A stretch of DNA of 64,000 nucleotides from contig NC_092355.1 in assembly GCF_963676685.1 (NCBI RefSeq), forward strand, positions 81,063,176 to 81,127,175. Reading direction: 5' to 3'. The notes below the pieces were generated by a model. The model made no database searches. It was not told the origin of the DNA and saw only the letters and a program-made list of their open reading frames with translations. Made by a program: the position numbers and the translations under genes. The stretch comes from Mytilus edulis. Taxonomy: Eukaryota; Mollusca; Bivalvia; Mytilida; Mytilidae. Position 1 is the first letter of the stretch. Every line of letters starts with the position of its first letter. Positions 23,483 through 35,639 of the stretch are shown here, piece after piece.

Positions 23483-26237
23483 ATGTTTTCTATTCTGAAC
23501 ATCTGGGTCTGTTCTCGGTCTTTATTAGGACCATGTTTTCTATTCTGAACATCTGGGTCTGTTCTCGGTCTTTATTAGGACCATGTTTTATATTCTGAAC
23601 ATCTGGATCTGTTCTCGATCTTTATAAGAACCATGTTTTATATTCTGAACATCTGGGTTTGTTCTCGATCTTTATTAAGACCATGTTTTCTATTCTGAAC
23701 ATCTGGGTCTGTTCTTGGTCTTTATTAGGACCATGTTTTCTATTCTGAACATCTGGGTCTGTTCTCGATCTTTATTAGGACCATGTTTTCTATTCTGAAC
23801 ATCTGGGTCTGTTCTTGGTCTTTATTAGGACCATGTTTTATATTCTGAACATCTGGGTCTGTTCTCGATCTTTATTAGGACCATGTTTTATATTCTGAAC
23901 ATCTGGGTCTGTTCTCGATCTTTATTAAGACCATGTTTTCTATTCTGAACATCTGGGTCTGTTCTCGGTCTTTATTAGGACCATGTTTTATATTCTGAAC
24001 ATCTGGGTCTGTTCTCGATCTTTATTAAGACCATGTTTTCTATTCTGAACATCTGGGTCTGTTCTCGGTCTTTATTAAGACCATGTTTTCTATTCTGAAC
24101 ATCTGGGTCTGTTCTCGATCTTTATTAGGACCATGTTTTATATTCTGAACATCTGGGTCTGTTCTCGATCTTTATTAAGACCATGTTTTATATTCTGAAC
24201 ATCTGGGTCTGTTCTCGATCTTTATTAAGACCATGTTTTCTATTCTGAACATCTGGGTCTGTTCTCGGTCTTTATTAAGACCATGTTTTCTATTCTGAAC
24301 ATCTGGGTCTGTTCTCGATCTTTATTAGGACCATGTTTTATATTCTGAACATCTGGGTCTGTTCTCGATCTTTATTAAGACCATGTTTTCTATTCTGAAC
24401 ATCTAGGTCTGTTCTCGGTCTTTATTAGGACCATGTTTTCTATTCTGAACATCTGGGTCTGTTCTCGGTCTTTATTAGGACCATGTTTTCTATTCTGAAC
24501 ATCTGGGTCTGTTCTTGGTCTTTATTAGGACCATGTTTTCTATTCTGAACATCTGGGTCTGTTCTCGATCTTTATTAAGACCATGTTTTCTATTCTGAAC
24601 ATCTGGGTCTGTTCTCGATCTTTATTAAGACCATGTTTTATATTCTGAACATCTGGGTCTGTTCTCGGTCTTTATTAGGACCATGTTTTCTATTCTGAAC
24701 ATCTGGGTCTGTTCTCGATCTTTATTAGGACCATGTTTTATATTCTGAACATCTGGGTCTGTTCTCGATCTTTATTAAGACCATGTTTTCTATTCTGAAC
24801 ATCTGGGTCTGTTCTCGATCTTTATTAGGACCATGTTTTCTATTCTGAACATCTGGGTCTGTTCTTGGTCTTTATTAAGACCATGTTTTCTATTCTGAAC
24901 ATCTAGGTCTGTTCTCGGTCTTTATTAGGACCATGTTTTCTATTCTGAACATCTGGGTCTGTTCTTGGTCTTTATTAGGACCATGTTTTCTATTCTGAAC
25001 ATCTGGGTCTGTTCTTGGTCTTTATTAAGACCATGTTTTCTATTCTGAACATCTGGGTCTGTTCTCGGTCTTTATTAGGACCATGTTTTCTATTCTGAAC
25101 ATCTGGGTCTGTTCTCGATCTTTATTAGGACCATGTTTTATATTCTGAACATCTGGGTCTGTTCTCGATCTTTATTAAGACCATGTTTTCTAATCTGAAC
25201 ATCTGGGTCTGTTCTCGATCTTTATTAGGACCATGTTTTATATTCTGAACATCTGGGTCTGTTCTCGATCTTTATTAAGACCATGTTTTCTATTCTGAAC
25301 ATCTGGGTCTGTTCTCGATCTTTATTAGGACCATGTTTTATATTCTGAACATCTGGGTCTGTTCTCGATCTTTATTAAGACCATGTTTTCTATTCTGAAC
25401 ATCTGGGTCTGTTCTCGATCTTTATTAGGACCATGTTTTCTATTCTGAACATCTGGGTCTGTTCTCGATCTTTATTAGGACCATGTTTTATATTCTGAAC
25501 ATCTATGTCTGTTCTCGATCTTTATTAAGACCATGTTTTCTAATCTGAACATCTGGGTCTGTTCTTGGTCTTTATTAGGACCATGTTTTATATTCTGAAC
25601 ATCTGGGTCTGTTGTCGATCTTTATTAAGACCATGTTTTCTATTCTGAACATCTGGGTCTGTTCTCGATCTTTATTAGGACCATGTTTTATATTCTGAAC
25701 ATCTGGGTCTGTTCTCGGTCTTTATTAGGACCATGTTTTATATTCTGAACATCTGGGTCTGTTCTCGATCTTTATTAAGACCATGTTTTCTATTCTGAAC
25801 ATCTGGGTCTGTTCTCGGTCTTTATTAAGACCATGTTTTCTATTCTGAACATCTGGGTCTGTTCTCGATCTTTATTAGGACCATGTTTTATATTCTGAAC
25901 ATCTGGGTCTGTTCTCGATCTTTATTAGGACCATGTTTTATATTCTGAACATCTGGGTCTGTTCTCGGTCTTTATTAAGACCATGTTTTATATTCTGAAC
26001 ATCTGGGTCTGTTCTCGATCTTTATTAAGACCATGTTTTATATTCTGAACATCTGGGTCTGTTCTCGATCTTTATTAGGACCATGTTTTATATTCTGAAC
26101 ATCTGGGTCTGTTCTTGGTCTTTATTAAGACCATGTTTTCTAATCTGAACATCTGGGTCTGTTCTTGGTCTTTATTAAGACCATGTTTTCTAATCTGAAC
26201 ATCTGGGTCTGTTCTCGATCTTTATTAGGACCATGTT
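23483..26237 (+). repeat. 50-bp minisatellite, about 55 copies
   Basis: Unit CCATGTTTTCTATTCTGAAC followed by ATCTGGGTCTGTTCTCGGTC and TTTATTAGGA, exactly 50 bp. Most copies differ only at a few sites with two alternatives each: TTTTC/TTTTA, CTCGG/CTCGA/CTTGG, and TTAGGA/TTAAGA. First and last copies grade into the longer repeat family at 21750. Nothing indicates transcription or coding. Confidence 0.95.
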
Positions 26238-26239
26238 TC

Positions 26240-27000
26240 CTATTGTTTCAATCATCCATGGTCCTTTGTCATGAACACCATACTGTTTTCTACTTTAAAT
26301 ATCTTAGTCCGTTTCAGACTATATTAGAATCATTTTATCTTTTGTTTCAATAGATTGTGGTCTTGTCAAGACGACATTTTGTTTTCCCATGTCATGCAGT
26401 TAACGCATCATCAATGATGTAAATATATAAAAAATATTGATGGTATTAATTGAGCGACAGCTATGTGTCTGCCATTTTATCACCACTTTAGTTTAAGATA
26501 CATTACTTAATGTTTAAATGCTTTTTCTGTGTCAACCGTTAACAAAAGAGTTTTGAAGATGCCAATTATCTGAGTGTTTTTGCAGACGATGATAATAATA
26601 CTGTTGATTATTCAAGTCACATTTAGAAGTTATAATTGATGAAAGAAAATAATAACCAATGTTTGGGTCGGGAATTTTCATGATTGATCATAAACTTTTT
26701 TCAAGATGTAATTGGTGTAGTAACTGGAACGATGACTCATAAACTTTACATTAAATTCCGAAGTATTAACTGCCAGTTTATACGTCAATGCCCTCTATGG
26801 AAAAACATTATTAATTCTGTGGGTCATTTTCAAAAAATGTGGATATTTCAGTTGTGAAATAACAACACAAAAAAATATTCAATTTTCAACTTTAATATAT
26901 GAAATTGAATAGTTTAACAACAATACAACACGAAATAAAAATATGCAATCTTAAATGCTACTACAAAAATATTTTAAAAAATAACATAGAAACAAGTATG
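26240..27000. other. Intergenic; degenerate edge of the array, then no gene
   Basis: 26240-26400 holds two diverged relatives of the long unit (TTTCAATCATCCATGGTCCT, GTCATGAACACC). Beyond that, AT-rich DNA with no gene signs. Confidence 0.45.
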
Positions 27001-27008
27001 GGACATAT

Positions 27009-27596
27009 GTCAACTACATAACGGATTTAGTTTCGTCCCTATTTTTTTTTTAATAATATTTACATTTTGCTTGATATATATTTCCATAAAAATCATCACA
27101 CTTTTTTCAAAACAGTGAACATGGTTAAAATAACACTTTTTAGAAACATATTTTAAAGTGAATTTAATTCAGCATTGTCAACTACATAACGCTTTTTGTC
27201 AACTACATCACGACTCACTGCGTTATGTAGTTGACCGTTATGTAGTTGACCTATTTGTGGTTTTTGGATGTTTTTCTTGACCCTAATACTACCAGATAAA
27301 TGGTTTTTATTGAATTAGAGTCAGTATTATAGACTTTGAATGATTTATGTAAAAAAAATTATTTATGCCAAAATTTATCAATGTTTTTGCCGTTACAAAG
27401 TTGACATAGAATAAAATTATGGAGTAATTTGTACTCACCAAAACTAATCTATAATGAAATGAATCAATGATGTCATCCTGTAACTTTAAGCACGTCATCA
27501 GAGGATAAAGAGTAAGTAGAGAACACTTCCTTAGTTACAAGGGATATAATCAGTTGTTTATTGGCAACATTATTTCATTTGTGTTATGTAGTTGAC
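27009..27596. repeat. Inverted and direct copies of GTCAACTACATAACG
   Basis: The 15-mer occurs at 27009-27023 and 27178-27192, with one mismatch at 27198-27212. Its reverse complement CGTTATGTAGTTGAC occurs at 27221-27235 and 27236-27250, and as GTTATGTAGTTGAC near 27583-27596. The central 73 bp (27178-27250) can fold into a long hairpin with two stacked stems. Confidence 0.8.
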
Positions 27597-27599
27597 ATT

Positions 27600-28340
27600 T
27601 TTTTAAGTACGAAATGAAAAGTAAAAAAAAATGCTAATAAAATCTAATAATTCCCTGTATTTTTGTATACATACCTGCAGTGATACCTATATATTTATAA
27701 TAACAAAAGAAAAAAAATAATTTCCGCTGGGTATTAAAACCAGCATTTAAAAAAGACTAGTTTTTCAATTTCGTACAAGCAATTTTGGGGTTTTTGGACC
27801 CTTTGAAACCCACTGGAAGCAATTTCTGTAGCTAAATTTCATATTGAATTTGCTGGAACTTGTTACACACACCAAAAACTAAATGGTGTATCCAAAAATT
27901 GGATAAAAATATTTACACTTTTTTAGAAATATTGATTGTACAAGAAAATCCACTTTTTTTTAAAAAGGCCCCTGTAATAGCAATACCTCGTGATAATTAA
28001 TTTTCGGATTGTATTAGTGTGTTTTTCGTGATTTCAATTGCAAATCGGTTAAAAAATTATGAAGTCAAATATTTTTCCGGGTAAATAAAATGCTAGTTAG
28101 GCCGAGTAAAGTCATTAAGCCTTGATCGGGTGAATCTACGCATTGATTTCGTAAAATGTCAGCCGCGAGCCATGATGTGAACCGGTTTAACGAATAAGCG
28201 CAGCGAACGCGCTAAATCCTCTCATATTGTGTCGACCGGTAGATATAAACGATGTCTTTTTGTTTAAACCCGATAAAATGTCTATTGTGCTATTCATTGT
28301 TCTGTTTCAATTACCGTAAACAGTTTTGCAAAGGACAAAA
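27600..28340. other. Intergenic, no gene seen
   Basis: AT-rich up to 28100, then noticeably richer in CG (GTCAGCCGCGAGCC, GAACCGG, AAGCGCAGCGAACGCGC) leading into the possible promoter at 28346. Confidence 0.4.
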
Positions 28341-28345
28341 TTGAG

Positions 28346-28475
28346 TTTGATATAAAATGATAACGTCGCCTCCCTCATTGTGACGTTGTTGGTTACTTCG
28401 TCTCATAAATTGTGACGTCGCTGATAAATTCTGCTCAAGCCTCGAAGTCGACTGAAGAGTGTGATAAAGGTAAGA
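28346..28475 (+). promoter_or_regulatory. Possible promoter and 5' exon (CRE-like sites, TATA, donor)
   Basis: GATATAAAATG (TATAAAA) at about 28351 is followed by three ACGT-centred sites resembling the cAMP response element: TAACGTCGCC, GTGACGTTG and GTGACGTCGCTG, within 55 bp. About 110 bp downstream, GTGATAAAG|GTAAGAACG is a strong 5' splice site. No downstream coding exon is identified before the arrays begin, so the gene is unknown and the call is tentative. Confidence 0.3.
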
Positions 28476-28744
28476 ACGATAAGCAGTTTGATTAAGAACT
28501 TTCTAGCGTGGTACCGGCAGAGGGAAGACCTATGATAATTATATATGCAGCAATGAGTCTACTAGTATTCAAAATGTAGTCGTGAATTAACATAAAATAC
28601 CTGGACGTTAAGGAACTAATCGATGTCCTTAAATAAGAAGCTCAATGTTAAATAGGAAACAGCGAGTGGGTAATTATATTGTACTGTTAAAATTAAAAAG
28701 AATGTTGCCGACCGCTTTGTCCCTATTCTTAAATATTTTACATA

Positions 28745-28965
28745 ATACCGTATAGCAGGTTATTTTCGCGAGGTGTTTTCTCTTGTTTTCGCGGATATAA
28801 CAGAATCGCAAAAATAAATTCCGCCAATTAAAGAGTGTGCATGCAAAGGTATTAATAAGTTTTGAATCCGCCAAAATAATAACTGGCAAAATATTTCGAA
28901 TGCTTTTTTCGATGAAAATCGCGAAATTTTACACCCTCAAAAATAATCCCCTACACGGTAGGTAT
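28745..28965 (+). repeat. Dispersed element rich in CGCG and CGCCAA motifs
   Basis: Contains ACCGTATAGCAGGTTATTTT, TTTTCGCGGATATAACAG, AATCCGCCAAAATAATAA and ATGAAAATCGCGAAATTTT. The pattern of CGCGA and CCGCCAA words at both ends suggests a short inverted-repeat element common in molluscs. Frames across it are accidental. Confidence 0.5.
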
Positions 28966-29059
28966 GGGGTTTTTTTCACATATCGTTGTCAATGTAATGA
29001 AACTGTTTGTGACTGTTATATAAGTGGGAGGTTTGGCAAGCTATAAACAAGGTTTAACC

Positions 29060-29275
29060 CAACATTTTCTACATAAGAAAATGCCTGTACCAAAACAATT
29101 TATAAATGTGACAGTGATTTATGAGTTTGACTGTCCCTTTGATATCTTTCGTCCCTCTTTTTTGTTCTCCATTCGTGTAATTTTGTTCGAGCTTTTGATT
29201 TTGCCATTTAATTAGGAATATAACGTTTTGACTTTTCCCGGTAGTTCGATATTTTTTGTTATTTTACCATCTCCC
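29060..29275 (-). repeat. Composite of two dispersed mussel families
   Basis: Minus-strand fragments: AAATGCCTGTACCAAAACAA (CTGACTTGGTACAGGC family), then TTTGATATCTTTCGTCCCTC (inverted GGGACGAAAGATATC family), then the T-rich tail. The fusion recurs in known mussel repeats. Confidence 0.5.
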
Positions 29276-29313
29276 TGTTGAAGGTGCTGTATTCAAAATC
29301 GCGCTTTTTTCAG

Positions 29314-29790
29314 TACTGGATGGACACCTTGTCTGGTGAACTATCAGTACTGGGTGGATACCTCGGCTGGTGGACTATCAGTACTGGGTGGATACCTCGG
29401 CTGGTGGACTATCAGTACTGGGTGGAAACCTCGGCTGGTGGACTATCAGTACTGGGTGGACACCTTGGCTGGTGGACTATCAGTATTGTGTGGATACCTC
29501 GGCTGGTGGACTATCAGTACTGGATGGACACCTTGTCTGGTGAACTATCAGTACTGGGTGGATACCTCGGCTGGTGGACTATCAGTACTGGGTGGATACC
29601 TCGGCTGGTGGACTATCAGTACTGGGTGGAAACCTCGGCTGGTGGACTATCAGTACTGGGTGGACACCTTGGCTGGTGGACTATCAGTATTGTGTGGATA
29701 CCTCGGCTGGTGGACTATCAGTACTAGGTTGAAACGTCGGCTGATGGACTGTCAGTACTGCATGGGTGGATACCTCGGCTTGTGGACTAT
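29314..29790 (+). repeat. 34-bp tandem repeat with a 204-bp higher-order unit
   Basis: Unit GGTGGATACCTCGGCTGGTG followed by GACTATCAGTACTG, 34 bp, about 14 copies. Six variant units form a block that is repeated once exactly 204 bp later (TACTGGATGGACACCTTGTC near 29314 and 29518). The 149- and 164-codon frames are repeat translations, open because three 34-bp units make 34 codons without stops. Confidence 0.9.
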
Positions 29791-29829
29791 CAGTTCTCCG
29801 AGAGTGACATCAGCTTCGTTACTGACCTG

Positions 29830-30465
29830 ATTAATTACAATCCTTTCTAAAATCATCCGTTTATACTTTTAAAATAAATACTTGTGTTGTTTATTTTTTA
29901 ACGTTAAGATTAACGCTCAAACCTTGAAACTGAAAAAACAATATTGCTGGAATGATTAACCGAAAAATAGGACACTTCGGCTTTCTGTGTAATTAGTTTG
30001 TAGCCTTGACTTAAAAAACGTAGACAAATTTAGAATTAGCAAGAGAATAGATTCAATTTACACTTCCTATAGTATTGCATGTAACACATTGTCATATAAT
30101 AAATTATTATCGTAATTTAATAAAGACCATACTTTTTAGGTGACCTACTTTTTACTGAAAAAACAGCAGATTATCAAGGGAATGAAAAATAATAACTTAT
30201 CACCTGAACAAAATCTAACCAATAACCTTACTAGGAAGAACCATTTGTCATTAAGGGTTTCTCTCTAGAGAACTCCGATTAACAAACTAATGACCAAATC
30301 GCGTGAAGTGATTTTCGTGCACGACAAGAAGTTATTACTTTTTTTTAAATTTTTTTTGATTTTGTTTAATAACTAACGTCGACATTTTGCAATCGTATCA
30401 TATGTAAAAAGAATTACAGGCAGTAAGAAATGAACAGCTTAACAGACCACTCGAACAACAAAATC
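29830..30465. other. Intergenic, no gene seen
   Basis: AT-rich spacer between two arrays; no exon or known element. Confidence 0.4.
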
Positions 30466-30737
30466 CCGCCTCCTCGGATACATGAGTCGTATAAAAACAA
30501 AGACACCCTTGGATACATTAGTCGTATAAAAAAAAAGATAAAAACCCTTCTCCTTGGATACATTAGTCGTATAAAAACAAAGATAAAAACCCTTCTCCTT
30601 GGATACATTAGTCGTATAAAAACAAAGATAAAAACCCGTCTCCTTGGATACATTAGTCGTATAAAAACAAAGATAAAAACCCTTCTCCTTGGATACATTA
30701 GTCGTATAAAAACAAAGATAAACACCCTTCTCCTTGG

Positions 30738-30836
30738 ATTGATTGATTGATTGATTGTTGGTTGCTTTACGCCGCATTAGCACAAAAAGGCTATATCGCG
30801 GCGAGAGCTAATTCGAATATTTTTACAATTTAATAC
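30738..30836 (+). repeat. SINE-tail-like block inside the 45-bp array (first)
   Basis: (GATT)n, then GTTGGTTGCTTTACGCCGCA, TTAGCACAAAAAGGCTATAT, CGCGGCGAGAGC and an AT-rich end. It resembles the ACGCCACTTTTAAG...TTTCGTGGCG tail of the SINE at 3100. The second copy at 32602 appears identical, so it was copied along with the array. Confidence 0.65.
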
Positions 30837-32601
30837 CCCTTCTCCTTGGATACATTAGTCGAATAAAAACAATGATAAACACCCTTCTCCTTGGATACAT
30901 TAGTCGTATAAAAACAATGATAAACACCCTTCTCCTTGGATACATTAGTCGTATAAAAACAAAGATAAAAACCCTTCTCCTTGGATACATTAGTCGTATA
31001 AAAACAAAGATAAAACACCCTTCTCCTTGGATACATTAGTCGTATAAAAATAAAGATAAAAACCCTTCTCCTTGGATACATTGGTCGTATAAAAACAAAG
31101 ATAAAAACCCTTCTCCTTGGATACATTGGTCGTATAAAAACAAAGATAAACACCCTTCTCCTTGGATACATTAGTCGTATAAAAACAAAGATAAACACCC
31201 TTCTCCTTTGATACATTAGTCGTATAAAAACAAAGATAAAAACCCTTCTCCTTGGATACATTAGTCGTATAAAAACAAAGAAAAACACCCTTCTCCTTGG
31301 ATACATTAGTCGTATAAAAACAAAGATAAACACCCTTCTCCTTGGATACATTAGTCGTATAAAAACAAAGATAAACACCCTTCTCCTTGGATACATTAGT
31401 CGTATAAAAACAAAGATAAACACCCTTCTCCTTGGATACATTAGTCGTATAAAAACAAAGATAAACACCCTTCTCCTTGGATACATTAGTCGTATAAAAA
31501 CAAAGAAAAACACCCTTCTCCTTGGATACATTAGTCGTATAAAAACAAAGATAAGCACCCTTCTCCTTGGATACATTAGTCGTATGAAAACAAAGATAAA
31601 CACCCTTCTCCTTGGATACATTAGTCGTATAAAAACAAAGATAAACACCCTTCTCCTTGGATACATTAGTCGTATAAAAACAAAGATAAACACCCTTCTC
31701 CTTGGAACATTAGTCGTATAAAAACAAAGATAAAAACCCTTTTCCTTGGAACATTAGTCGTATAAAAACAAAGATAAACACCCTTCTCCTTGGATACATT
31801 AGTCGTATAAAAACAAAGATAAACACCCTTCTCCTTGGATACATTAGTCGTATAAAAACAAAGATAACCACCCTTCTCCTTGGATACATTAGTCGTATAA
31901 AAACAAAGATAAACACCCTTCTCCTTGGATACATTAGTCGTATAAAAACAAAGATAAACACCCTTCTCCTTGGATACATTAGTCGTATTAAAACAAAGAT
32001 AAACACCCTTCTCCTTGGATACATTAGTCGTATAAAAACAAAGAAAAACACCCTTCTCCTTGGAACATTAGTCGTATAAAAACAAAGATAAACACCCTTC
32101 TCCTTGGATACATTAGTCGTATAAAAAACAAAGATAAACACCCTTCTCCTTGGATACATTAGTCGTATAAAAACAAAGATAAACACCCTTCTCCTTGGAT
32201 ACATTAGTCGTATAAAAACAAAGATAAACACCCTTCTCCTTGGATATATTAGTCGTATAAAAACAAAGATAAACACCCTTCTCCTTGGAACATTAGTCGT
32301 ATAAAAACAAAGATAAAAACCCTTTTCCTTGGAACATTAGTCGTATAAAAATAAAGATAAACACCCTTCTCCTTGGATACATTAGTCGTATAAAAACAAA
32401 GATAAAAACCCTTCTCCTTGGATACATTAGTCGTATAAAAACAAAGATAAAAACCCTTCTCCTTGGATACATTAGTCGTATAAAAACAAAGATAAAAACC
32501 CGTCTCCTTGGATACATTAGTCGTATAAAAACAAAGATAAAACCCCTTCTCCTTGGATACATTAGTCGTATAAAAACAAAGATAAACACCTTTCTCCTTG
32601 G

Positions 32602-32700
32602 ATTGATTGATTGATTGATTGTTGGTTGCTTTACGCCGCATTAGCACAAAAAGGCTATATCGCGGCGAGAGCTAATTCGAATATTTTTACAATTTAATAC
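32602..32700 (+). repeat. SINE-tail-like block inside the 45-bp array (second)
   Basis: Same sequence as 30738-30836, in the same phase of the 45-bp unit, with the same CCCCTTCTCC junction downstream. Confidence 0.65.
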
Positions 32701-35099
32701 CCCTTCTCCTTGGATACATTAGTCGTATAAAAACAATGATAAACACCCTTCTCCTTGGATACATTAGTCGTATAAAAACAAAGATAAAAACCCTTCTCCT
32801 TGGATACATTAGTCGTATAAAAACAAAGATAAAACACCCTTCTCCTTGGATACATTAGTCGTATAAAAATAAAGATAAAAACCCTTCTCCTTGGATACAT
32901 TGGTCGTATAAAAACAAAGATAAAAACCCTTCTCCTTGGATACATTGGTCGTATAAAAACAAAGATAAACACCCTTCTCCTTGGATACATTAGTCGTATA
33001 AAAACAAAGAAAAACACCCTTCTCCTTGGATACATTAGTCGTATAAAAACAAAGATAAACACCCTTCTCCTTTGATAAATTAGTCGTATAAAAACAAAGA
33101 TAAAAACCCTTCTACTTGGATACATTAGTCGTATAAAAACAAAGAAAAACACCCTTCTCCTTGGATACATTAGTCGTACAAAAACAAAGATAAACACCCT
33201 TCTCCTTGGATACATTAGTTGTATGAAAACAAAGAAAAACACCCTTCTCCTTGGATACATTAGTCGTATAAAAACAAAGATAAACACCCTTCTCCTTGGA
33301 TACATTAGTCGTATAAAAACAAAGATAAACACCCTTCTCCTTGGATACATTAGTCGTATAAAAACAAAGATAAACACCCTTCTCCTTGGATACATTAGTC
33401 GTATAAAAACAAAGATAAACACCCTTCTCCTTGGATACATTAGTCGTATAAAAACAAAGATAAACACCCTTCTCCTTGGATACATTAGTCGTATAAAAAC
33501 AAAGAAAAACACCCTTCTCCTTGGATACATTAGTCGTATAAAAATAAAGATAAAAACCCTTCTCCTTGGATACATTGGTCGTATAAAAACAAAGATAAAA
33601 ACCCTTCTCCTTGGATACATTGGTCGTATAAAAACAAAGATAAACACCCTTCTCCTTGGATACATTAGTCGTATAAAAACAAAGATAAACACCTTTCTCC
33701 TTGGATACATTAGTCGTATAAAAACAAAGATAAACACCCTTCTCCTTGGAACATTAGTCGTATAAAAACAAAGATAAAAACCCTTTTCCTTGGAACATTA
33801 GTCGTATAAAAACAAAGATAAACACCCTTCTCCTTGGATACATTAGTCGTATAAAAACAAAGATAAACACCCTTTTCCTTGGATACATTAGTCGTATAAA
33901 AACAAAGATAAACACCCTTCTCCTTGGATACATTAGTCGTATAAAAACAAAGATAAACACCCTTCTCCTTGGATACATTAGTCGTATAAAAACAAAGAAA
34001 AACACCCTTCTCCTTGGAACATTAGTCGTATAAAAACAAAGATAAACACCCTTCTCCTTGGATACATTAGTCGTATAAAAAACAAAGATAAACACCCTTT
34101 TCCTTGGATACATTAGTCGTATAAAAACAAAGATAAACACCCTTCTCCTTGGATACATTAGTCGTATAAAAACAAAGATAAACACCCTTCTCCTTGGATA
34201 CATTAGTCGTATAAAAACAAAGATAAACACCCTTCTCCTTGGATACATTAATCGTATAAAAACAAAGATAAACACCCTTCTCCTTGGATACATTAGTCGT
34301 ATAAAAACAAAGATAAACACCCTTCTCCTTGGATACATTAGTCGTATAAAAACAAAGATAAACACCCTTCTCCTTGGATACATTAGTCGTATAAAAACAA
34401 AGATAAACACCCTTCTCCTTGGATACATTAGTCGTATAAAAACAAAGATAAAAACCCTTCTCCTTGGATACATTAGTCGTATAAAAACAAAGAAAAACAC
34501 CCTTCTCCTTGGATACATTAGTCGTATAAAAACAAAGATAAACACCCTTCTCCTTGGATACATTAGTCGTATAAAAACAAAGATAAACACCCTTCTCCTT
34601 GGATACATTAGTCGTATAAAAACAAAGAAAAACACCCTTCTTCTTGGATACATTAGTCGTATAAAAACAAAGATAAACACCCTTCTTCTTGGATACATTA
34701 GTCGTATAAAAACAAAGATAAACACCCTTCTCCTTGGATACATTAGTCGTATAAAAACAAAGATAAACACCCTTCTCCTTGGAACATTAGTCGTATAAAA
34801 ACAAAGATAAACACCCTTCTCCTTGGATACATTAGTCGTATAAAAACAAAGATAAACACCCTTCTCCTTGGATACATTAGTCGTATAAAAACAAAGATAA
34901 ACACCCTTCTCCTTGGATACATTAGTCGTATAAAAACAAAGATAAAAACCCTTCTACTTGGATACATTAGTCGTATAAAAACAAAGATAAACACCCTTCT
35001 CCTTGGATACATTAGTCGTATAAAAACAAAGATAAACACCCGGATAGATAAAAGCTATTTACAGTAGTATACCGCTGTTCAAAAGTCATAATATATCGA

Positions 35100-35400
35100 T
35101 TGAAAGAAAACAAATGCGGATTGCTTTGTCTTCGGGAGTTTCGGATGTTTGCCTATGAATTTAGTTGGTCATGTTTCCTTTCTCCTCTATAGTATCGTTG
35201 TTTGGTTTTTTTTTGGTTGCTTTGTCTTCCAGAGTTTCGGATGTTTGCCTATGAATTTAGTTGGTCATGTTGCTTTCTCCACTAGAGTTTCGATTTTCAT
35301 GGTGCTTTAATTTGCCTTCGTGAGTTTTCGATGTTTACCTATGAAAATAGTTGGTAAAGTTGCTTTCTCCTCGAGAGTTTCGGTTTTAATGTGTCTGTGT
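35100..35400 (+). repeat. Three copies of a ~105-bp unit
   Basis: TTGCTTTGTCTTCGGGAGTT, TCGGATGTTTGCCTATGAAT and TTAGTTGGTCATGTT recur near 35121, 35217 and 35300, with growing divergence (third copy: TTCGTGAGTTTTCGATGTTT). Confidence 0.7.
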
Positions 35401-35639
35401 CTTCGAGAGATGCAGAAGGTATCATATGCATTTATTTAGTTGTGTTTGTTAATCTTCAGAAGTTAGCCTTTAGGATTTCTTGAGTTATGTTGATTCATCT
35501 TCGGCCGTTTCCAAAATTAATCGATAATTATTTTATTGCTTGAATTGAAACAACATATGAGCAGCGTCGAATAGAAATCGGCCTTATTCAAGTGCAGGTT
35601 TGCATGTACATGTAGCAGACTTTCTATTCTATTTTCATT

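Larger units (their letters stand above)
30470..35042. repeat. 45-bp satellite-like array, about 100 copies
   Basis: Unit ATAAACACCCTTCTCCTTGG followed by ATACATTAGTCGTATAAAAA and CAAAG, 45 bp, near-continuous over 4.57 kb. Variants include a 43-bp form with GGAACATTAG, AAACACC/AAAACCC forms, and TTGGTCGT forms that occur in adjacent pairs. Two near-identical ~99-bp blocks interrupt it (30738-30836 and 32602-32700), marking an ~1,864-bp higher-order duplication. Because 45 is divisible by 3 and the unit lacks stops in several frames, it yields frames of up to 347 codons on the minus strand. These are not supported as genes. Confidence 0.95.

Noticed and set aside
23483-26237. Possible CRISPR array (regular 50-bp repeats)
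   Set aside because: There are no unique spacers between repeats; the entire 50 bp is repeated. The genome is eukaryotic and no cas-like genes are present.
29278-29830. 149- and 164-codon frames with Trp/Tyr/Gly repeats
   Set aside because: Translation of the 34-bp array; both overlapping frames are equally open.
30830-34770. Minus-strand frames of 188-347 codons with a perfect 15-residue repeat (VFIFVFIRLMYPRRR-like)
   Set aside because: They are translations of a 45-bp tandem repeat that lacks stops in several frames on both strands. There is no start context, promoter or domain, and frameshifting unit variants occur freely.
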